Shown here piece after piece: positions 59,417 to 64,000 of a DNA stretch of 64,000 nt (the stretch's first letter is position 1; each line of letters starts with the position of its first letter). Position numbers and translations under genes: made by a program. The stretch comes from Pectobacterium atrosepticum (GTDB taxonomy: Bacteria; Pseudomonadota; Gammaproteobacteria; Enterobacterales; Enterobacteriaceae): contig CP036163.1 in NCBI GenBank assembly GCA_019056595.1, positions 4,340,001-4,404,000 on the forward strand, in the 5' to 3' direction. The notes beneath the pieces were generated by a model. That model had not been told where the DNA came from. It ran no database searches and worked only from the letters and a program-made list of their open reading frames with translations.

Positions 59417-60280
59417 ATGCCTTGTATGACATTGTTACGCCGTGCGTTCGCGATACCGCTGTTGTTGATGGTTTCATCTGGTCTGGCACTTGCTGAGCGT
59501 CCAGCAGAAAATCAGAAAATAGCGTTGCAGATGTATACGCTGCGTAGCGTGAGTACGCTTGATGAGCAATTCTCTATGGCGCACAACGCTGGGTTTAAAG
59601 CGGTTGAACTCGTCGGGACGCACGGTATTAGTGCGTCAGAAATGAAGGGGTTGCTGGGGAAATATCAGTTAAAAGCCATTGCTGCACATGTCCAGCTTGG
59701 CGAACTGAAAAGTAATATGGCTGAGGTTGTGGCCTTTAACAAAGCAATCGGCAACCGCATGATTATCGTGCCGTGGCTAAATGTTGAAGACCGACCGAAT
59801 AGCGCAGAGGGATGGCAGCGCTTTGGTACAGAAATGAACGACCTTGGGCGTGAACTGAAGAAGCAGGGTATGCAGCTGGCTTATCACAACCATAATTTTG
59901 AGATGAAGAAGTATCGCGGCAAAACGGCGCTGGAAATTATGTTAGATGCCGCAGAGCCAGAGAACCTGATGCTGGAAATGGATGTTGCCTGGGTATCCCT
60001 AGGAGGGCAGGATCCTGCGCGCCTTCTGCGCCAGTACAAAGGCCGTATCTACTCGATTCATGCGAAAGACAATACCTCCATCGGTATCCGCGATGATGAA
60101 ATGAACTTTGCTCCACCGGGCGAGGGCATTTTGGCGTGGGAAGAGATTCTCCCAGCGGCGGCCAAAGCGGGCACCCAATGGTTTGTTGCTGAGCATGATT
60201 TGCCGAAAGATCCGCAGGCCATTATTTCCGCCGCCTACCAGTCGTTATATGAAAAACTGAGTAAGGTAAAAAGTAAGTAA
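59417..60280 (+). CDS. Exported sugar isomerase/epimerase-like TIM-barrel protein
   Basis: 287 residues of the AP-endonuclease-2/xylose-isomerase-like fold (sugar phosphate isomerase/epimerase group). It is unusual in having a signal peptide: FAIPLLLMVSSGLALA with cleavage before ERPAEN. Barrel motifs: IALQMYTLRS, AGFKAVELVGTHG, LAYHNHNFEM, LMLEMDVAW, YSIHAKDN and FVAEHDLP, which supply the usual metal-site His/Glu/Asp. The substrate is unknown; context suggests a sugar or inositol-type compound. AGGAGAAGG precedes the ATG. Confidence 0.85.
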   Translation: MPCMTLLRRAFAIPLLLMVSSGLALAERPAENQKIALQMYTLRSVSTLDEQFSMAHNAGFKAVELVGTHGISASEMKGLLGKYQLKAIAAHVQLGELKSNMAEVVAFNKAIGNRMIIVPWLNVEDRPNSAEGWQRFGTEMNDLGRELKKQGMQLAYHNHNFEMKKYRGKTALEIMLDAAEPENLMLEMDVAWVSLGGQDPARLLRQYKGRIYSIHAKDNTSIGIRDDEMNFAPPGEGILAWEEILPAAAKAGTQWFVAEHDLPKDPQAIISAAYQSLYEKLSKVKSK

Positions 60281-60296
60281 GAAATAGAGATATCAA

Positions 60297-60318
60297 CCTG
60301 CGGTCAGCGAACCGCAGG
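60297..60318. terminator. Hairpin between converging isomerase and LacI-family genes
   Basis: CCTGCGGT-CAGCGA-ACCGCAGG, 8-base stem, 17 bases after the isomerase stop. No clear T-run on either side, so termination is tentative. Confidence 0.5.
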
Positions 60319-60358
60319 CTGTCAAAGTGGGGTTAATGAACGGTGTATTCTGCGTGGG

Positions 60359-61339
60359 TTAGCTGGATGCCCGTTCGACAAACGTCCATTCCAGTAAACG
60401 CTTTTCTGTTTCGCTGGCAGGTTGGTCAATCTGTTGTAACAGTAACTTCACGGCTTCTCTGCCGATATGCGCAGACGGCTGCTGAATAGTGCTGAGCTGC
60501 GGTGAGGTGATGTAGCCCAGTTCCGAACCGTCGAAACCGATCACGGCAATATCCTGTGGCGCGCGCAGTCCGGCCTCATTAATTGCCGATAATGCGCCTG
60601 CTGCCAGCGTGTCGGATACCACAAAGACGGCATCCGGGCGTTCTGGGGCGTGAAGTAGCGCGGTCATTGCCGCTTTTCCGCCTTCATAGCTCAGCGCATT
60701 AGCGTATTCGACTTTGCCATAATCAAACGCATTTTCTGCGATAACGTCGCGATAGCCTTTCTCTCGTTGCTGGGCATAGAGGTAATTCATATCGTGGTTA
60801 ATCATGGCGATACGGCGGCGGCCTTTGCCAATAAAGTGATTAATGACGAAACGGGACGCCTCTGCATCATCAATACCGACGGATGAAACGGCGGAGGTAT
60901 CATCATGCTCGGCGCATTGTACCCAAGGCGCGGTGCCAATCATGTCCTGAAGCGCTGACAGCGTCGAAATGGCGTCCATGGTAATCACGCCATCGACCAT
61001 TTTACCGGACAGCAGTTGCAGGCTGGAGTGGGCGCGAACGATATCAGAGCCGGAATTGCATAGAAGTATGCGGTAGCCATTTTCTTCCGCTTCCGCCTCA
61101 ATGCCTTTTACCACATCGGCGCAGAAAGGGTTGGCAATGTTGGAAACCATGACCAAGAGCATGTGGCTGCGTGCGGTACGTAGCTGTCGGGCTAGTAAAT
61201 TCGGCTGATAGTTACTGTTTTTTATCGCATTGAGAACACGTTCCCGGTTTTGCGGCTTCACGGTATCAATGTTGTTCAACACCCGTGAAACCGTTGCGAC
61301 CGAGACACCCGCTATCCGTGCTATTTTTTGAATCGACAT
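60359..61339 (-). CDS. LacI-family transcriptional regulator
   Basis: 326 residues. The N-terminal HTH and hinge helix are MSIQKIARIAGVSVATVSRV and NIDTVKPQNRERVLNAIKNS; the periplasmic-binding-type sensor domain follows (about 60-326, with ADVVKGIEAEAEENGYRILL and DIAVIGFDGSELG). It probably controls the neighbouring sugar genes; the perfect palindrome at 59357-59378 is the likely target. It lies 124 bases after the oxidoreductase gene, separated by a hairpin, so it may be transcribed separately. Confidence 0.92.
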   Translation of the reverse strand: MSIQKIARIAGVSVATVSRVLNNIDTVKPQNRERVLNAIKNSNYQPNLLARQLRTARSHMLLVMVSNIANPFCADVVKGIEAEAEENGYRILLCNSGSDIVRAHSSLQLLSGKMVDGVITMDAISTLSALQDMIGTAPWVQCAEHDDTSAVSSVGIDDAEASRFVINHFIGKGRRRIAMINHDMNYLYAQQREKGYRDVIAENAFDYGKVEYANALSYEGGKAAMTALLHAPERPDAVFVVSDTLAAGALSAINEAGLRAPQDIAVIGFDGSELGYITSPQLSTIQQPSAHIGREAVKLLLQQIDQPASETEKRLLEWTFVERASS

Positions 61340-61403
61340 AATTCAGAAGGCACTCACGCTACTTATGCTTGGCTGAGCAGATTACCATAAATATCTCTGG
61401 CTG

Positions 61404-61432
61404 CATCCCGCGGGCGTTGTACCTGCGGGATG
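61404..61432. terminator. Hairpin between oxidoreductase and LacI-family genes
   Basis: CATCCCGC/GCGGGATG, 8-base stem with a 13-base loop; no T-run, so termination or partial read-through is uncertain. Confidence 0.4.
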
Positions 61433-61463
61433 AATGCCATAAGAGAATGAGCGGCCTGATGCC

Positions 61464-62615
61464 TTAATCGGCGACCTTCACCCACGCTTGCTGCTGGTGA
61501 CTTTGCACGATGGCATCAATGATGAACATGATGTTCGCACCATCGTAGAAGGTGGCGAAATTGAACGGATCGACGCCGGGTTTTTTACCATCGCGCAGGT
61601 AGGTGTAAAAATTCGCCATCATATTTTTGAACGCATCCGGCCAGCCCTCGATATGCCCACCGGGGAAATGGACTGCGGCGGCGGCTTCTGGGTTTAGCAA
61701 CGATGGATCGTCCGACAACAGCTGATTGGGTTTATCTCTATGGCCGATCCATAGCTGCTGCGGTGTTTCCTGATCCCAGGCCAGCGATTGCTCGCTACCA
61801 TTCACTTCGAACGTCAGGCGGTTTTTCCGGCCTGCGCTGACCTGAGAAACGGTAAACGATCCGCGGCTACCATCATCAAAGCGCAGTAAAACGGTCGCGT
61901 AATCTTCGGTTTTAACCGGTTTGTCGTCGTACTCGGGCGGTCTATCGGATGATGAGAACGTGGCGGTGCCATTCCGATTAGATTTGCGGATCGGATGGAC
62001 GATAGCGAAATCTGCGAAGACTTCGACAATTTTCCGGCCGGAAATAAACTGTACCGTATCGCACCAGTGTGAGCCGATGTCGGCTACTGCACGGGAAATA
62101 CCACCGTACTCGGGTTCAACACGCCAGTTATAGTCGGTGTCGTGCAGCATCCAGTCTTGCAGATAGCCGCCGTGCACCGCAAAGAGTCGGCCTATTTCCT
62201 GACGCTTAATCATGCTGGCTGCCTGCTGCACCATGCCAAATTGGCGATAGACAAAGCTGACGCCGTGGACAACCCCTTTTTCTTCTGCCAGTGCGACCAG
62301 TTCACGCGCTTCTTCGCTGGTCATACACAGCGGCTTTTCCGAAAAAACGTGTTTGCCTGCCTGAATAATCTGCTTATTGATCGCTGCATGGAGATGGTTT
62401 GGCGTGCAGTTGTGGATGGCATCGATGTCTGGGTGATTTAACAAATCAGCGACGCTGCCGTAGGCATGAGGAATGTTGAGCTGCCGGGCTTTCTGTTGAG
62501 CGACATCCAGCGAGTTTTCCGCCAGCGCCACCACGTCAACAAAGCCGAGGCGACGAATTGCCTCTATATGTGCCGGGCCAATAAAACCGGAACCAATAAT
62601 GCCAACGCGGATCAT
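61464..62615 (-). CDS. Gfo/Idh/MocA-family oxidoreductase
   Basis: 383-residue NAD(P)-dependent sugar or cyclitol dehydrogenase. Rossmann motif GIIGSGFIGPAHIEAI at the N-terminus; the family motif FSEKPLCMTSEEA at about 93 holds the catalytic Lys; GSHWCDTVQF is in the substrate region. GGAGG stands 7 bases before the ATG, which overlaps the end of the upstream isomerase gene (ATGA). The substrate cannot be told from sequence. Confidence 0.92.
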   Translation of the reverse strand: MIRVGIIGSGFIGPAHIEAIRRLGFVDVVALAENSLDVAQQKARQLNIPHAYGSVADLLNHPDIDAIHNCTPNHLHAAINKQIIQAGKHVFSEKPLCMTSEEARELVALAEEKGVVHGVSFVYRQFGMVQQAASMIKRQEIGRLFAVHGGYLQDWMLHDTDYNWRVEPEYGGISRAVADIGSHWCDTVQFISGRKIVEVFADFAIVHPIRKSNRNGTATFSSSDRPPEYDDKPVKTEDYATVLLRFDDGSRGSFTVSQVSAGRKNRLTFEVNGSEQSLAWDQETPQQLWIGHRDKPNQLLSDDPSLLNPEAAAAVHFPGGHIEGWPDAFKNMMANFYTYLRDGKKPGVDPFNFATFYDGANIMFIIDAIVQSHQQQAWVKVAD

Positions 62616-63682
62616 TCTGCATCCTCCTCTTTTAATCCCAACATTTTTCTTACCAACGGACGATCGTCGCTGGTGGCAGCAAAATCGTCAAAGGCGCGCT
62701 GAGCGACGGGAATAATGTGGCGATTGATGAACGCCGCACCTTCTTTCGCACCACAGTTGCTGTCTTTCAGGCAGCATTCCCACTCAAGCACCGCCCAGCC
62801 GTCGTAATCGTATTGGGCAAGTTTGCTGAAGATAGCGCCAAAATCGATCTGTCCATCTCCCGGTGAACGGAAGCGCCCGGCGCGTTCAGCCCATGACTGA
62901 TAGCCGCCGTAGACGCCGCTTTTGCTCGATGGAGTAAATTCCGCATCTTTCACATGGAACGCTTTGATTCGCGCATGGTAGCGATCGATAAAACCGAGGT
63001 AGTCCATCTGCTGTAAATGCATATGGCTGGGATCGTAAAGAATGTTGGCGCGCGGGTGATGATTGACGACATCAAGGAAGCGTTCAAAAGTTACGCCGTC
63101 GTGTAAATCTTCGCCGGGATGTAGCTCGTAACACACATCCACGCCGTGCTCGTCAAAACAGTCGAGGATCGGCGTCCACAGTCGGCCGAGTTCTTTAAAG
63201 GCTTCCTGAATCAGGGCTTCTTTACGCGGTGGCCACGGGTAAAAATAAGGCCAGGCCAGCGCGCCGGAAAATGTGGCGTGGGCGTTGAGCCCTAGGCGTG
63301 AAGAGGCTTTTGCCGCCTGCTTTATTGCTGAGATGGCCCACTGCTGGCGAGCTTGTGGATTGCGGCGGTAGGCTGGTGGGGCGAAATCGTCAAAAGCATC
63401 GTCATAAGCAGGGTGGACGGCAACAAGTTGTCCTTCCAAATGAGTCGACAGTTCGCTGATGGTCAGCCCGTGCTGTGCCAGCAGGCCTTTCACCTCATCA
63501 CAGTACGTTTGGCTGTCGGCGGCGGTGGCTAGGTTGAATATATGCGGATGGTTACAGGGAGTTTGCAGCGCTTTAAAGCCTAATCCGGCTGCCCATTGCG
63601 CCAGATTTTCCAGCGAGTTAAAGGGAGCCTGATCGCCAATATACTGGGCGAGAAAAATACCCGGTCCTTTTAACGTTTTCAT
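62612..63682 (-). CDS. Sugar phosphate isomerase/epimerase family protein
   Basis: 356-residue TIM-barrel protein without a signal peptide. Motifs YELHPGEDLHDG, ILYDPSHMHLQQMDYLG, FHVKDAEF and AVLEWECCLKD provide the typical Glu/Asp/His metal site. The ATG at 63682 has AGGAGG 5 bases upstream; the frame continuing upstream lies in an intercistronic hairpin and is rejected. Coupled by a 4-base overlap to the oxidoreductase, implying sequential steps of one sugar pathway. Confidence 0.9.
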   Translation of the reverse strand: MKTLKGPGIFLAQYIGDQAPFNSLENLAQWAAGLGFKALQTPCNHPHIFNLATAADSQTYCDEVKGLLAQHGLTISELSTHLEGQLVAVHPAYDDAFDDFAPPAYRRNPQARQQWAISAIKQAAKASSRLGLNAHATFSGALAWPYFYPWPPRKEALIQEAFKELGRLWTPILDCFDEHGVDVCYELHPGEDLHDGVTFERFLDVVNHHPRANILYDPSHMHLQQMDYLGFIDRYHARIKAFHVKDAEFTPSSKSGVYGGYQSWAERAGRFRSPGDGQIDFGAIFSKLAQYDYDGWAVLEWECCLKDSNCGAKEGAAFINRHIIPVAQRAFDDFAATSDDRPLVRKMLGLKEEDAE

Positions 63683-63746
63683 TATTACCTCCTTTGGCAA
63701 CGGGGTGTGGTTATCAATACCGTTGCACGATTGCGATAGCAGTAGT

Positions 63747-63793
63747 GGAGAAAACGGGATGAGTGCATTAAGCGGCCTCATCCCGTTTTCTCC
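63747..63793. terminator. Strong intercistronic hairpin after the MFS gene
   Basis: Perfect 17-base stem GGAGAAAACGGGATGAG/CTCATCCCGTTTTCTCC with a 13-base loop, between the MFS transporter stop and the isomerase start. No long T-run follows; it may end most transcripts or protect the upstream mRNA. Confidence 0.6.
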
Positions 63794-63815
63794 TTAAATA
63801 ATCGGTATCAGACGG

Positions 63816-64000
63816 TTAGGCCTGCTCCTCTTTATATTTGAACGAGAAGAGGAAAATGATGGCGATAGCGGCAGCGGCGACCGCAGGGATCCACCAGAAA
63901 GAGGTCCAGATTGCGGGCTCATTTAGCGTGCCGTTGTCGAAGAGACGGTTATAAATCGCACCGGAAACCTGCGATCCCAGCAGCATGCCAATTCCGTAGG
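63816..64000 (-). CDS. MFS transporter, C-terminal 60 residues (5' part beyond window)
   Basis: The visible end reads YGIGMLLGSQVSGAIYNRLF, a short loop, then the last membrane span (TSFWWIPAVAAAAIAIIFLF) and a basic/acidic tail ending KYKEEQA. The pattern fits the nucleoside:H+ symporter-like MFS group (NupG/YegT-like). It would import the sugar or nucleoside handled by the isomerase and oxidoreductase downstream on the same strand. Confidence 0.75.
   Translation of the reverse strand, partial: YGIGMLLGSQVSGAIYNRLFDNGTLNEPAIWTSFWWIPAVAAAAIAIIFLFSFKYKEEQA

Overview
The window is chromosomal DNA of an enterobacterium (order Enterobacterales). Most genes sit in nearly the same order as around kdp, gltA, sdh, suc, cyd, tol-pal, nadA, aroG, gal and mod in Escherichia coli, and the proteins are close to their E. 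coli counterparts in length and motifs. Differences from E. coli (a pcp gene beside pxpBCA, a Cus-type metal efflux operon between gpmA and galM, a reduced lysine tRNA array, ERIC repeats, a sugar oxidoreductase/isomerase operon) point to a Pectobacteriaceae-like organism such as Pectobacterium. That genus guess is inference from remembered gene content, not from a search.

Layout. 1-4150: kdpFAB potassium-uptake ATPase (kdpB runs off the left edge) and the divergent small gene ybfA. 4290-7840: a three-gene ferric-iron-type ABC importer on the minus strand. 8250-15460: ybgA-like gene, phrB, ybgI, the 5-oxoproline cluster pxpBCA-pcp, and nei. 15545-27412: central metabolism, with gltA facing away from sdhCDAB-sucABCD. 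28145-31289: cydABX-ybgE. 31423-36967: ybgC-tolQRAB-pal-cpoB. 37143-37670: two identical tRNA-Lys genes plus two tRNA fragments whose T-loop is opened by a hairpin-rich insert. 37904-44242: yqgA-like gene, an unknown gene, nadA-pnuC, zitB, aroG, gpmA. 44380-51172: cusA-cusB-cusC-cusF plus a small upstream gene. 51324-53512: galE-galM without galT or galK. 53711-59179: modF, modE, acrZ, modABC. 59417-64000: an exported sugar isomerase-like protein, a LacI-family regulator and a minus-strand operon of MFS transporter, isomerase and oxidoreductase, open at the right edge.

How the genes work together. Citrate synthase, succinate dehydrogenase, 2-oxoglutarate dehydrogenase and succinyl-CoA synthetase form half of the TCA cycle. 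Succinate dehydrogenase feeds quinol to the adjacent cytochrome bd oxidase. Pcp releases N-terminal pyroglutamate, which PxpABC opens to glutamate. Tol-Pal-CpoB links the envelope layers at division. ModE should repress modABC through the ModE-box-like palindrome upstream of modA. The right-hand sugar cluster has a perfect 22-base palindrome of LacI-family type upstream of its exported member.

No phage, insertion sequence, CRISPR array or defence system was seen. The least explained structures are the tRNA-Lys/T-loop-insert array and the row of hairpins between sdhB and sucA.
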